This document shows, piece by piece, positions 49,201 through 60,577 of a stretch of 64,000 nt of DNA (its first letter is position 1; the number at the start of each line of letters is the position of its first letter). Origin of the DNA: Lactarius indigo (lineage: Eukaryota; Basidiomycota; Agaricomycetes; Russulales; Russulaceae). The stretch covers positions 1,364,001-1,428,000 of the forward strand of contig JAFKAC010000015.1 of assembly GCA_025766275.1 (NCBI GenBank), written 5' to 3'. Below the pieces are notes generated by a model. That model had not been told where the DNA came from. It did not search any database and was given only the letters and a program-made list of their open reading frames with translations. The translations under genes were made by a program, and so were the position numbers.

Positions 49201-49680
49201 CACCTCAACGTAGTAGCTAGTCTCGGCCCTACTTGATACACGCTCAGCATCCTTGACAGACTTTTGAATCATGTCCGTTGTATCTGCGTGGCCCTGGAGG
49301 GTATCGTCCCGCACCGCAAGATCAAGGAACGTGGAAAAAGATGCCTGGAAGGATGATCAGGATCACGCCGTATGCCACATGGAAATACATACGGAGAAAG
49401 GTACTGTGTCGAAAATATCCGCACTTAAGACGGGCGGTGTGTCTGGATATGTTTGGGAGGGGGGTGTCACGGATCCACACTCAGAATGTTGGGGAGAGGG
49501 AGGCGAATTGGTCTCAAACGAGCTTAACGGTTGACATATGCTTTCAACTGAGAACAGACCTACCGGCGACGCTTGAAGGACCATAGACCTACGAGAGCCC
49601 GGAATCATGAAAGGCATTACTCTAACGGAAGAACTGGAGAAAAGAGACGAGACGAGAGTGTTGGTTTCGTTCGGATTCAA
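46278..49680 (-). CDS. Predicted pseudokinase with long Ser/Pro-rich C-terminal tail
   Basis: Minus-strand multi-exon gene. The N-terminal region (from about 49680) contains LAVRDDTLQGHADTTDMIQK and an acidic DVDSEWEDDEVEEVMV. Protein-kinase fold follows: YTILRTLHRT, ALYAIRTYRL (VAIK Lys replaced by Arg), LFIVLEHCGGGN, ASGITFIHNAGVIHSDIRPS (HRD is HSD; the Asn of the loop is Ala), VCISGFEHS (the DFG Asp is Gly), MAPELLLGQHIGPEVDCWAF and DRSPSKRPTIGQIKAFEWF. ATP-binding Lys, magnesium Asn and Asp are all missing, so catalysis is unlikely. A roughly 500-residue tail (46278-47768) ends TFDGLPAAES. Introns include one near 49095-49050 and one joining ACEI to ASGIT. A one-base break is inferred near 48562 (GGGN|LMELI). 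The 5' limit is uncertain. Confidence 0.7.
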
Positions 49681-52600
49681 TGCGAGTAATGCAAGCGGCG
49701 GTTGGATTCCATTGCATCATCGTTCAGTAAGTGAAATGCAACCAGAAATGCTGTCTCGAGTGTGCTGTAGTATTGTTGACAAGATCGCAGAGCATGAGAT
49801 CGGCATGAGATTTTATCTTCGGTGGGACCGCAACTACATAGCGGACCATTGCCAGCGGGGGAGACATAACTAAGTATCGGGAAGAAAACAACGAGCACTA
49901 TCGTTAATTATCTAAGACCCTTCCATGCTTGACAGATCGGCGGCAAAGGCCTGTTCCCTGGTCGGACGTGGTCAACGGCGCAACTTTTACTGGGATCGGA
50001 GAACTGTTGCTCTACCAGCTACTGGTGGGAAGTGCAAGCAGGGAACTAGGCATAAAACTGAGAGGTGTAGGGCAATCTTTACGTAGACTGGGAGAGATGA
50101 GACGAGAAAGCAATGGGCATGGTCTGGGGTGCAAATGCGACGGATTCTCGGTGAGGACGGAACGTATCAGAACAGAACAATGCAACGAATGTAATTCAGC
50201 GATCGTCGTCCCAGGTGACAGTGCGGGTCCGATATGCCATCACACTTGAGGAAGATGACACGATTCGGGTCTGACATACAAGGTCCAGCTGGATCCACCA
50301 TAAAGCGAGAATGTCCTCCTGGGGTTCAGGCAATGTCTCTGTCATTTTGAGTCGCGTCTTGCTCTACACCATGTTTCCACGCCTCTGGAGCGAGAACGAG
50401 AAATCCATCGGCGAATCAACAACCCCAATGTTATTTTTCCCGAAAGAAGCTGTCACCCTGCACTAGGGATAAGTCGAACTGGCATGCCATACCTGAGAAC
50501 CGGTACTCATCGCGGAACTACGTGTGCATGGTAACCCGAGCGCAATGCAACTTGGCTGTGAAGCAGCGAAGCTGCAAGCACGATCTACGCGAGAGAAATC
50601 CCAGCCCGCCTACGTGAATATGCTGGTGCAAATGAAACCGATTGCTCGCTGGGTGGTAACACAGAACGAGATCGATCAAATTTCTTAGACCAAGCTTCAA
50701 ATACATTGCGTGTCCCACCGCCGCTTCAAATGCTCCGGGGCTATGCCATGTGACAGCAGAGCGGGTCAACTGTAGGATTGCATCCGAGTCTGAGGTACTT
50801 TCTGAGGTCACCTCTTCGAAAATTTCGAATTTTCTCGAAAATGAACTCAAAGCCAGGAATGGTCATCAGAGTTTGATTCATGTGCTTCTTCTAGGAAATA
50901 GAACACTTATGGTAACATCCCGGGCCTAGGCTCTCGAGCCAATTGCTGAATGGAGGTGTCCGCTTCGTTTTTCACCCTACTCGAGCCATTCGTAACCTAA
51001 CTCGAGAGACAACGGAATGCAACGTGTTAGATACATGGCCCTAAAGTGCAAAGATGAGCCACTGCAACGAAGATTCCAAAAGATTGTAAAGCAGAATATT
51101 ATGTGACTGTCCTTGTGACTGTCTTGCGGGATAATGGTAGGAGCATGTATGACCCACACAGATACAAATGGATGAGCACAAAAATGTGGTTTACCCAATA
51201 TAATGGGGTAAAAACATCGGGATACGATGCCGTAGAGAGACTGGTTAGGCCATACTTCCTCCGTCCTCTCGACGTAGAGCGCTTGCGCACTGGTAAAAAA
51301 AAAAAAAAACTGTACCGCGACCCAAACTACTGGTCGTATCCCCATGCCCAAGGTCGCCAAACTTCATATGTGCCGCCCAATTCCAATCTCAGAAACCAGG
51401 TCACGTTGACCCAAATTATCGATGAGACGGCGTAAACGCGGACAGATCAGAAAGGGCCTATCCAGTTGAGCTACCAGCCGGAGTCCAGCGGACCAGAGAC
51501 TCGATATAGCACAAGGAAGAAAGTGAAAGTAGTATCCCAAAGGCCATGTGTGAAGGTACTCATAGGCTGATCCGAGAATCCCAGTGACAGTAGTCGAGAA
51601 CAACCCAGTCTAGGAAATGAGAAGGTAAGAACGCAGAAATAAAAATAGCCACGAACAGCGCCCAAACCTAAGCTCTGCGCGAGAAGTCAGATCGGACAGA
51701 TGCGAGGGAATAATGCCACTGTTCGAATCGTGGTTTGGATCTACAAAAAAATTCACTACGATCGAAGAGAGGAGAGACAGCCGAGCCGAGCCAGCTCCTA
51801 TACATGAGGCATGTCCTGCCCATACTGAGGTCCCAAAACTGCAGTCAACAAATAGGTAACTTGGGTCACCAGATAGAGGACCACAGACAACAGACGGTGA
51901 TGCAAGGCGGGACGGGGACCTTTTTGGAAAATTAACAGAAACTGCAGCAGAGCAAGAAGGAGACCGGTGACTCGCTCAACTGCAAGCTCATCGAGGCAAT
52001 TCAGTCTGCCCATTCCCAAACTCTGGTCCGTATGTCGCGAGATTGCTCTACGAGTTTGACAAGTAGACGATTTTCTTACCTCAAGACACGAACAAGCCAG
52101 TCTTGAATCAACCAAATCATTAGCCCGTGCGCCGCACGATTTCCTAGTACGCTGCTCGCGACAAATACTACCATGAAGTACTACACTACTTGAGTTTGTC
52201 CTCAACACATCCGCCTATTGTCTTCTTTTGTAATTTCATGTCATGAGACATCCGGTCCTCTAGTAACTCAGGATTCAGGTCCAATGTAGGATATCCAACA
52301 CTAGACTTGAATCACTGAGGATCCCTCCTAGCTTTACCACCCCAATCAAAGTCAACCGATACCACAGTAAATCGCCCACCAAAAAGTCGTTTGTAACCAA
52401 GAGTCGACGGTGCGTGACCTACTTTGGTGCAAAAGTCATGCAGTTTGATCAAGCACCGTTACACAAACCTTATGAAGATGAGTGAGTAGTCGCCAAGCAA
52501 GCGTGGGTACTTGGAAAGACAGCCAGATATGCTATCGGTCGGGACGGGCACAGCAAGGGAGTTATTCAGGAGTTTCTAGGCGTACATATACTGCTGTAAA

Positions 52601-54265
52601 TGCTGAATATAGCCACGACCACCAGAAGTGACACAGTGGGAGGGGAATGCTGGGGTCAGATTAACGGGCCTGAAGCGATGGCTGATCGCCGAGATAGCAT
52701 AGAACCCGATATTGCAAGCCAGACATGTCACGCCATATCGAGTCGAAAAATAAAAGTATATGGCTCACCGACAATTGTCAGACCCAAGCAAGGCCCTCTA
52801 TCGGAGATATAGCTGCCAGGCCTCATCCACTTTCATTTATATTGCATTCAGATACGTAATGTGACCCACGAGCTTTACTTGGGGAAGTCAGCGTACGTTG
52901 TCAGGGTGCTTCGGAACTTGACAACTATCAAACATGTGCCATTCGCCGCAATATTGCGATCCATCTGATCTAATGGGACCCATGATGTTACCTACCGGGA
53001 TCTGGGGAATTGGGGTGCTTCGACGTGAAGTGAAGGTTTACGGAAGGGTAACGCAGACCCACGCTCGCCCGTTCTTCTGCATCAGTGAATTCAGTCGCCT
53101 TCATAATGAAATCACCTACCTTCTACGGCTTGGGTACATAAATATCAACGTGCCCGGAACGTTGTCACTACCATCAATAATATCCAGAATGTGAACAAAA
53201 CCAGAGTAGAGAAGCGGAATTGGTGGTTATGGACAATCCTCTCAGATCCTCTCAGAGGAATTTAGTTAATAAACCTTGTAATTTGTTGACCTTGCAAAGG
53301 ACGACGTGCTTCAGTGGCAAGTTCAGTACATTTGAGGCATAAAAACCATGTTCTGGCACAGAAGCAGAGCATTTGTAGTAAACAACAATGAGGGACGGGG
53401 GGTAGATGAGCGACGGCAAAGAGGCGAGTGTGAAAAAGTGGACCATCCGGGAAATAGATACGGATGAACTCGGGATGGAGTGACATTCCTTTGGCCGATC
53501 CGACCATATTTCGTTGATGCGCCGCATTGGATTCATCTTAATACCCTCTTTGACCTGCAAGTTCTGAGTGGCACCGTTATGCGGTGTGGAGTCTGTCAAC
53601 CTAGGAGAGGTTGGTCCAAGTGCCAGTAAGAACAATAACGAATCTTCAGAGTCAGATTTAAGAAGAACCAATTGCATGGCACAGATGCGGCGAGCGCAGT
53701 ATCCGTAGAAGTACTCTCTGCGAGTCTCGGGCAACCTTCTTTGAAAATGACAACTTTTAGAATGGCATCCGTGCCCTCAATGAAGCACCACGGTTCGTAA
53801 TCAGCCATCGAAATGTAGAAATGTAGGAGAAAGGCTGGTGCGCGCTCGACCCTTAGATGGACTGCGCAAAGAACGCCGGACTCGGTGGGGACCCAGTAGC
53901 GGAACCGGGCTCTGGTGTGAGTGACAGTTGTCCCTTCTAATCAGCTCTCTTGCAGCACTAGACCCAGGAGGACGTGGCACTGAAGAGACTTGGGTAGGAC
54001 AGTACAGAGGTTATACTGATCACATAAACACACTCTTGTATTGTCATACACGTCAAGTCCTTATCCTCTAGACTACACGAGGGCTGTCAAGCCCGAGCCC
54101 GCTGTTCTTCCCCATATTTCAATGGAGACCGGTCTCATTTGAGGCAGTAAGACCTCTGCTAGCCGGGAACTTATACATCAGTATTTGGATCGTCGCTTCT
54201 AGCTTAGGACCAAATTGTTTGCTTTTGCAACGTATCTATAGACAGTGACGGTATTTTGAGCAATG
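49681..54265. other. 4.6-kb gene-poor stretch
   Basis: Many short frames on both strands but no recognised domain, LTR ends or terminal repeats, apart from a possible Crinkler-header remnant at 53450-53808. A run of 13 A lies at 51297-51309. It may be decayed mobile or effector-type sequence. Confidence 0.4.
53450..53808 (-). pseudogene. Possible remnant of a Crinkler-type N-terminal header domain
   Basis: The minus strand starts MADYEPWCFIEGTDAILKVV and, in shifted frames, continues with LVLLKSDSEDSL and MNPMRRINEIWSDRPKE. The order resembles the ubiquitin-like header of fungal Crinkler-type proteins: a W/LxCxxxG start, a xLxLWKV-like strand, then an xPxxRI..xW.xxPP segment. Frames change at least once and no downstream effector domain follows. 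Recognition is by motif spacing only, so this is tentative. Confidence 0.3.
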
Positions 54266-56149
54266 TTACAGCAACACCTTGGTGAAATCGATGCACATGC
54301 GCTTAACGTTCCGCTCCCGCGCGACTGTCTCGACCATCTCCCGCGAGATCGCTATCGTCATCGCGTCGCCCTCACCCTCTCTTCGGACGAGCAGCCCGCA
54401 CTCATTCAGCGCAAACGCAGCGTCTTCGACGCGTAAGTTCGTAGCACGTGCCAGTTCAGCAAGTGTACAGCGTGCCACGACATGCACTGCCGCGCTCCCG
54501 TCTGGAGCGGACACTGTCTCGTACGTCCTCTGCAAGTGCGCCGCAGGACCCGCTCCGGTCCCGAGGATATCGTGCGCTGCAGGAGACGCACTTCCACCTT
54601 CTGGCGAGCTAGGTGCCGCGGACTCGCCGTCCCAGCCCTTGGTGCGCTTGGCCCGTTTCTGCGGTGAATGTAACATCGTGTCAACTTCCATACGGAGGTG
54701 CGAGAGGTCTGGTAGGTGGCCGACGGTCTTGATCGGCGGCAGGTCGGGAGGAAGTGTGGATAGGAGTTGGCTTTTAATGTTGGAAGAATAAGAGTCGAAT
54801 GGTGGGAGGACAGAGGCCGAGAGCATACCGAAGGAAACGGATGATGGTGGAGACCCAGTATGCTAGATAGCTGCGCAAGCCGAGATCGGAGAGAGGACGT
54901 TCGGGGGTGCCAATCCGACCAGTACGGCGAGAGAGTTCATAGCCTAAGTGGCATGTAGGTCAAATAGCGAAAGACAGGAAGAGAATATCGCTTACTGAAC
55001 TCAATCAAGAGCATCCCATAACCCTTCTTCTGATACGGGGGGAGAACCACGATGCACGCGAGGTTATAGTCGTCATATGATATCTTTTCCTGCCAAAGAG
55101 CTGGAATGACGTTTGAATGAATCAATAAGTTACTTACCTTAGAGAAGAACCCAAGAACATGATCTCTTTGTGAGTCGGCATCAGTAAATATATAGAATAG
55201 GACTACCCAGACATGTTGAGCGGGACACTCTCGAACAGATTTGCGAGTTACACTCTTACAATTATCACAATCGAAAAACAGCGTCTTGATGTCGATGAAC
55301 AGCTTTCCAAATAACGAGAGATTCTGACAATATAGCTGGACTCCCTGTATGAAAAGGAAGTCGCAGTTTCGTAGCGATAATTGCTTACTTTTTCCTTTGA
55401 ACCGTCCACCTCCCAGATCGTGTGTGCACCTCGCTGGTATACTTTCCTACCCGGCGGATGCTTAAGCGTGCACTTCCTCTGCGTCGGGATTTAAAAGTCA
55501 GTATGCGTCTCCTCCATAAGCCAAACGAGCGGGGACTGGATCGCACCATATGCACCTCCCACGATGTGCCATCGGCCATGTACTTGAAACACCGGTCGCA
55601 TACCCACAGAATACCGCCCGGGTTTTCTCGGTTGACTGCGCCCGCGAAGAGGTCCATCGTGCGTCCATGTCCGATGACGTCTTCGCCTTCCCCGTCCGTG
55701 AGCGGGTACGGGGAGAAGTACCTACGGCAGGGCGACGCGAGGGCCTGTTAGTTCCAAAAGCCCGCGAGCTTCCAAGAGACAGTGATGAAGAAGTGAGGTT
55801 GGAAGGGCCCACAAAACTCTTACCAGGTTTTGATCTGCCAGGACCCAAAGTTGACCTTGTCAAAGTTCCGCCGTGCTGAAGCCGTCGTGGGCAGGACTGG
55901 GGGCTGCGTTGCGTCTCGGTCATGCGCGTTGGTGGGCGATTCCATGCGTCGCCGCTTGCGTGTGGCCGTGCCGTTCGCACGGGGCGGCGAGTTCGCGTCA
56001 CAACCTGGGGATGCCGCATTCCGCGGTGGGGTGCATGCTCGGACGTTGTCTGCTGGGACCCACTCGTCCATGCGCTTGTCGGTACCTATGTAGTGAACAA
56101 AGACCTCATTCTGTCGTCGGTCGAGAACGTGGGCTTTTCCTGTGCTCAT
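54266..56149 (-). CDS. MYST-family histone acetyltransferase (Esa1/Sas-type)
   Basis: ATG at 56149 is the first good start; an earlier short exon is possible. Domains: chromo-barrel ([16 protein letters not shown]), the entry to the catalytic domain ([21 protein letters not shown]), a C2HC zinc finger (CDRC...H, then CTLKHPPG), the active-site region with [18 protein letters not shown] (Lys of autoacetylation), [17 protein letters not shown] (catalytic Cys and acetyl-CoA loop), and [20 protein letters not shown]. An intron with donor GTATGC after IIRFLR is followed by about 110 residues including [10 protein letters not shown], then the final winged-helix part ([19 protein letters not shown]). 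All introns are short GT-AG. It would acetylate histones as part of a nuclear complex. Upstream neighbour eL19 is on the same strand. Confidence 0.85.
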
Positions 56150-56461
56150 TTTCGTCTTGGGTGGGTATTCGGAGTGGTACAGGACGATGACTTACGGTCA
56201 ATGCTCCCAATTTTGGTCACGTTGTGCATTACAGCAAGACTCATGGTGGTTGCACGGACGAAATGAAAAAAAAAAAAAAATTCTTATAAGTGAACTGCGG
56301 CAGCGTGTTTGGCTGGTACTGGAAACGCCTATTCATCACATCACCCTCATACACACAAAAATACATGCGAGCATCCAAGTGGCCCGAAGTGAATTCGCGG
56401 TGGCGTGTATGTGGCATAGCGGGGCATAAAGTGGGAAAGAAGACACAGCCGAAATAATCTC
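56150..56461. other. Intergenic, between eL19 and MYST genes
   Basis: 312 bp holding the eL19 3' end and the MYST promoter. A run of 15 A (56266-56280) is the most visible element. A short upstream MYST exon starting near 56240 (MSLAVMHNV) is possible but its frame does not join cleanly. Confidence 0.45.
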
Positions 56462-57160
56462 TTATGCTTTGGACCCCTCGTGCTCCACCGCAAGAATAGC
56501 CTCTCTTCTCCGCAATACGTGCAGCACGACGCTCCCGAACAGCCTACGAGATTAATGTAAAAAAAGAAAAAGATAACGAAGAACAGACAAGTCGTACCTT
56601 GTTCTTTACACGACGGGCCTCCATCTGGTCGGACAGGACCTTGGTACGAGACTTCTCTGCCTTTGCTTTGTGGATATACTCCATCAAGACCCGCTTGTTC
56701 TTGAAGACATTGCCCTTGGACTTTTGGTAGAGTGAGTGGTAGCTGCAATAGGACGGTGGTCATGAGATTAAGTGGATACTTCGGTAATAGAAAATAGAGC
56801 GTACAGGTGCTTGTCAATCTTACCCGCCTCACGGTACTTTCGGAGCAATCTCCGGAGAACTCGCTGCCGCCTCATCCACAGGACCTTTGTTGGCATACGT
56901 GCCTCTGCGGTACCCTTCCGCTTTCCCACGCCGGTATGGCGACCCTTGCGCTTAGCAGCAAGGAGTGCAAGGGTGCGAGCACGAGAGTGAACGGTTGTGG
57001 GTTTGATGATGATGCGGCCGTCCTTGATGAGTTTCTTTACATGCGTCCGCGAGTTGGCATTACCAATCTCTGATTGTTCATTTGGGTCGAGCCAGATTTT
57101 ACGCTTGCCGACGCCAGCGACGGATGCGGCAAGCCGCTTTTGTGAGCGAAGGTTGACCAT
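56462..57160 (-). CDS. RPL19: 60S ribosomal protein eL19
   Basis: ATG at 57160 ([14 protein letters not shown]), then [60 protein letters not shown] and, after introns, [20 protein letters not shown] and ARRVKNK. This is the highly conserved large-subunit protein eL19. The last exon reads [11 protein letters not shown], then loses the frame by two bases (or gains one) near 56503. In the shifted frame it continues [12 protein letters not shown] and stops at TAA 56462, as the family normally ends. As the gene is essential, this break is most likely an assembly error or a dinucleotide slip in the GAGAGAG run. Confidence 0.88.
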
Positions 57161-58018
57161 CGTGGTTTGTTATGGGGTTATTGAGTGGATATCAGAGGGC
57201 AATGACAAGGCCTTGACGCGAACTAACCCTGTTCTTAAGTTCGAGGAGGAGTCGGAGTCGTCTGTCGGTCGTTGCAATCACGGTCTGCGCCACTGCGATG
57301 GCTGAAAACCTTAATTCGGTCTAACTGTTATAGTTATTCCCACCATCATCCGGCCCGGTCTCTCGGGGTCTCTTGAAACGGACTAGCAGGGGTCGGTCTG
57401 CGGTCGGTTTCGAGACCGAGACAAGCGAAGGGCAAAAAGGACGCATTATTGGCAAATGGACCTGCCGGGATGTGATGGACACGGGTCCAGTGGAGATGGA
57501 CTTACGCTGGGTCCACAAGGTGTGAGTAAATTGCTCGCTACGGATGGGGAATAATAATAATTTTTAATCGCGAGCGATATCAGCTCAAGCCTCGTGTGTC
57601 GCTTCTCAGGTGTTATCTGCGGTTATTATTTGGTTATTATTATTTGGCGGTGATCACGGGGATACAGTGGTACCGGGTTACGCATCCACCGGACTTTGTA
57701 AGTAATTGTGGGAGGTGCACCACCTCCTTTACTCTGACTGTCTCGTGTTGCGTGGTCCGTTTGGTCTTATCAAGGAGAATTCACCTTAAATTCTCCCCTT
57801 TCCTTCCCTTCCTTCCCTTTTCTTTTCTCTTTTCTTTTTTCAAAGTTGCCTCGAACACTCGAACGTGACCTTCGCCATGATCGCTCAATAAACCCGCTCC
57901 CAGAGTTCTACCCCTTCACGACACCTCATCCAATACCCACGGGTTTTGAATCCCAACCAGCCTTCGTCTCCAGCCCCCCTCAGCACCTATCCTCCCCACC
58001 GCAGTCTCTAGTTCACGA
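57161..58018. promoter_or_regulatory. Divergent promoter region of RPL19 and the HAL-type kinase
   Basis: 857 bp between the two start codons. Upstream of the kinase lies a long pyrimidine-rich tract (57796-57842, C/T only apart from a few bases), typical of transcription start zones in basidiomycetes. No gene recognised. Confidence 0.5.
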
Positions 58019-59851
58019 ATGGCTTTCGTAGACGGCCCGGATGCTACCCAGGTCGCCACAGAAGCAGACAGTCAGGACAGCTCAGAACCCCCAAATCGTG
58101 ATAGAGGGCTGTCCGTTACGAGCCCTCGCTCCCGTAATCCCTCCCACAGTGATGATCTCATTACGCCTGCGGCACCGGGTCCTTCCCATCAGAAGCCCTC
58201 TGAGCTTCATCTGCATGTTAACGGGGGTGCCCATCACACACAGCGGCGGCCATCTATTTCATCCCCCCATCCTCGCGAGTCCGGTCATAGCCACAAGGAC
58301 TTAGAACCCCTTCTCGTAGCCCAACGGCTATTCAAGCTCAGGTATCTCGTTCAACAACGACTTCAACTTCCCCCTCACCCACGAGTTCGCCTTCCCAATC
58401 AGAGAGCAATCTATGGAGTGCCCCCCCAACGCGGCCTCCGAGCCGACCACCGAGCCAAGCTCCGAGTAGGGCGCCGAGCATGTCAGGCACTAAGCCGGAT
58501 CTGTCCTCGCTGTTTTCGTCACTCACAAAGTCCAAGAAGGATAGAGCTCCCCCGGTCACTCCTGTCGAACAGAGCCCCGACCCACGTTCTAAGCCTCCAT
58601 CCGTTCATTCTACGGACGGTAGTGGCACCAAGTTTAATCTCAGAGATCTCCTCGGACCAGCGCCCAAACTCTCCCGCAAATCATCTGCGCGCTCCTCAGC
58701 CAGTAGCAGAAAGTCTGACTCTGAAGGTGGCCCAAAATCAATCGGCGGGGAGAGCACGGGTTTATTGAAGAAATATGGCACTTGTGAGCGTGTCGCCATT
58801 GGAAAGGGCGCTACATCCGTCGTGCGCCTCGCACATAAATGGGATCGAACTGAAGAGAAGCTATACGCTGTCAAGGTTGTCTAACTCCTCATTCATTGCG
58901 ATTTATTATTATTATAATCTTATCATGATTGACAGGAGTTCCGAAAGCGACGGAAGAACGAGTCGGAAAAGGAATACGTGAAGAAACTTACCGCCGAATT
59001 TTGTATATCTCCACCCTACATCACATCAACATCGTTGAGACCGTCGATCTCGTCCAGGATGAGAATCAACACTGGTGTGAGGTCATGGAATTCTGCCCCG
59101 GTGGTGACCTCTACGCCGCGATCAAGAAAGGGCGTATGTCCCCGAGCGAAATCGAATGTTGCTTCAAGCAAATCCTGCAAGGGGTTTCCTACCTCCATTC
59201 TCAGGGTGTTGCTCACCGCGACCTCAAACCTGAGAATATATTCTTCAATAACAAGGGTCACTTGAAGGTGGGTCGCTTGATGCGCTAGGTATCATCAGCT
59301 GTTCACCCTGACCAGATAGGGGATTACGGAGCGTCGACCGTGTATCGTCTCCCCTGGGAGGCGACAGTACACATGTCCTCTGGTTTATGTGGCAGCGAGC
59401 CGTATATTGCGCCTGAGCAGTTTCTCGGGAAACGTAAGTGGAACATATCCGAACCCCTCTTTCCACGTTCTGATCACTCTGTGGGTGGCCATTACAGCGT
59501 ACGATGCTCGGCTAGTCGACATTTGGGCCGTCGGCATTGTATACTACTGCTTGCACTTCCAGGACTTCCTGGCGCGCGGCACAGGCGTCTGACGGCTTGT
59601 ACGCAGCATATGCGTCCGCATGTGCCAACCCTCAGCAGAGTGCCACCCCCCCGACGATTAATAATCTCGATCCCCGTGCCTGCCGTTCCCTGATTCGCCG
59701 CATGCTTGAGCCGGACCCAAAGCAACGCGCGTTGATTGAAGAATGCATATCGCATTCGTGGGTGCACACATAGAGGTATGCCATGGTCTCGAAGCCGATG
59801 CATATACACGGGTATGCGCAGAGCCTCGCGCAGACGGTAATGCGTGGGTGA
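58019..59851 (+). CDS. Ser/Thr protein kinase of the fungal HAL/NPR type
   Basis: ATG at 58019. A Ser/Pro-rich N-terminus of about 270 residues precedes the kinase domain: IGKGATSVVRLAHKW (Gly loop), LYAVK (Lys), then after intron 58876-58935 EFRKRRKNESEKEYVKKLTA, MEFCPGGDLYAAIKKG, HRDLKPENIFF (active), GDYGAS (DFG as DYG), SEPYIAPEQF, LVDIWAVGIVYYC and KQRALIEECISHSW. This layout is that of Hal4/Hal5-type kinases, which regulate ion and nutrient transporters at the plasma membrane. The frame shifts by single bases near 58310, 59018, 59560, 59771 and 59795, always with conserved sequence on both sides. The ends MHIHGYAQSLAQ and stop at 59851 fit the family. Either an assembly-error hotspot or a decaying copy. 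Confidence 0.82.
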
Positions 59852-60577
59852 GGAGGTTGTCAATCTTGGGGTTTCGTTCCCTTTTGTTTCTTTCACACTT
59901 TCCCTTGATTTTTCTGGATGATCTTTTGGTCTTCACGTCTGGTCCGTTTTATCGACAGCATACTTCTCTTATTATTTTTGGGTTGTATAGCCCTGTACCA
60001 CCCGTGGTGTGGACTAAGCACCTATTCCTGCTCACAACCACGATGTTTCATCGATATACTGTACGAACAAATCGCAATGATTGATCGAAGCGATGTTCGA
60101 TCAACCCGTGGTAAAATTCCGGCACCAGACAGCCTCCTAGTCACCATGATAGACAAAGAAGAGAAGCCGAGGCAAACGCGAATGGCAAACCGTCCGGCAA
60201 ATCCGCCCCAATATAACTTGACAGCTGTTTCTCATGAGAAAAAAGAGTACGGAAGTCAGTGTCACAAAGGTACCCGGCACCCCACCAGAGGCTGCATCCT
60301 CACACTGAGAGATGGCTCTCGCAAAACCTTGCAAAGTACGAACATGTGTGCGACCGTATCCCTTATTCCTGATAATCCTCAGTTATGATATTTCATATTT
60401 CTACGGGACTCGTCACCACCACAATCGCATATTGTGCATTTTTCGGCACTTGCAAGTCGACAAGGAGGGTTGACTGAGGGTTGTGCATCCTGAACGGCCC
60501 GACTGGTCCGGTTACAGAATAAGATAACCACCGGACCTATTGTCCGAGTGGCCCTCCTGATTCAAACCTCTGTCGCC
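59852..60577. other. Intergenic region
   Basis: 3' flank of the HAL-type kinase and promoter of VPS4, both on the plus strand. An open frame at 59918-60388 has no recognisable domain. Confidence 0.5.

Noticed and set aside
51700..51745. Possible tRNA suggested by a TTCGAATC box
   Set aside because: No matching A box or acceptor-stem complementarity could be found around it.
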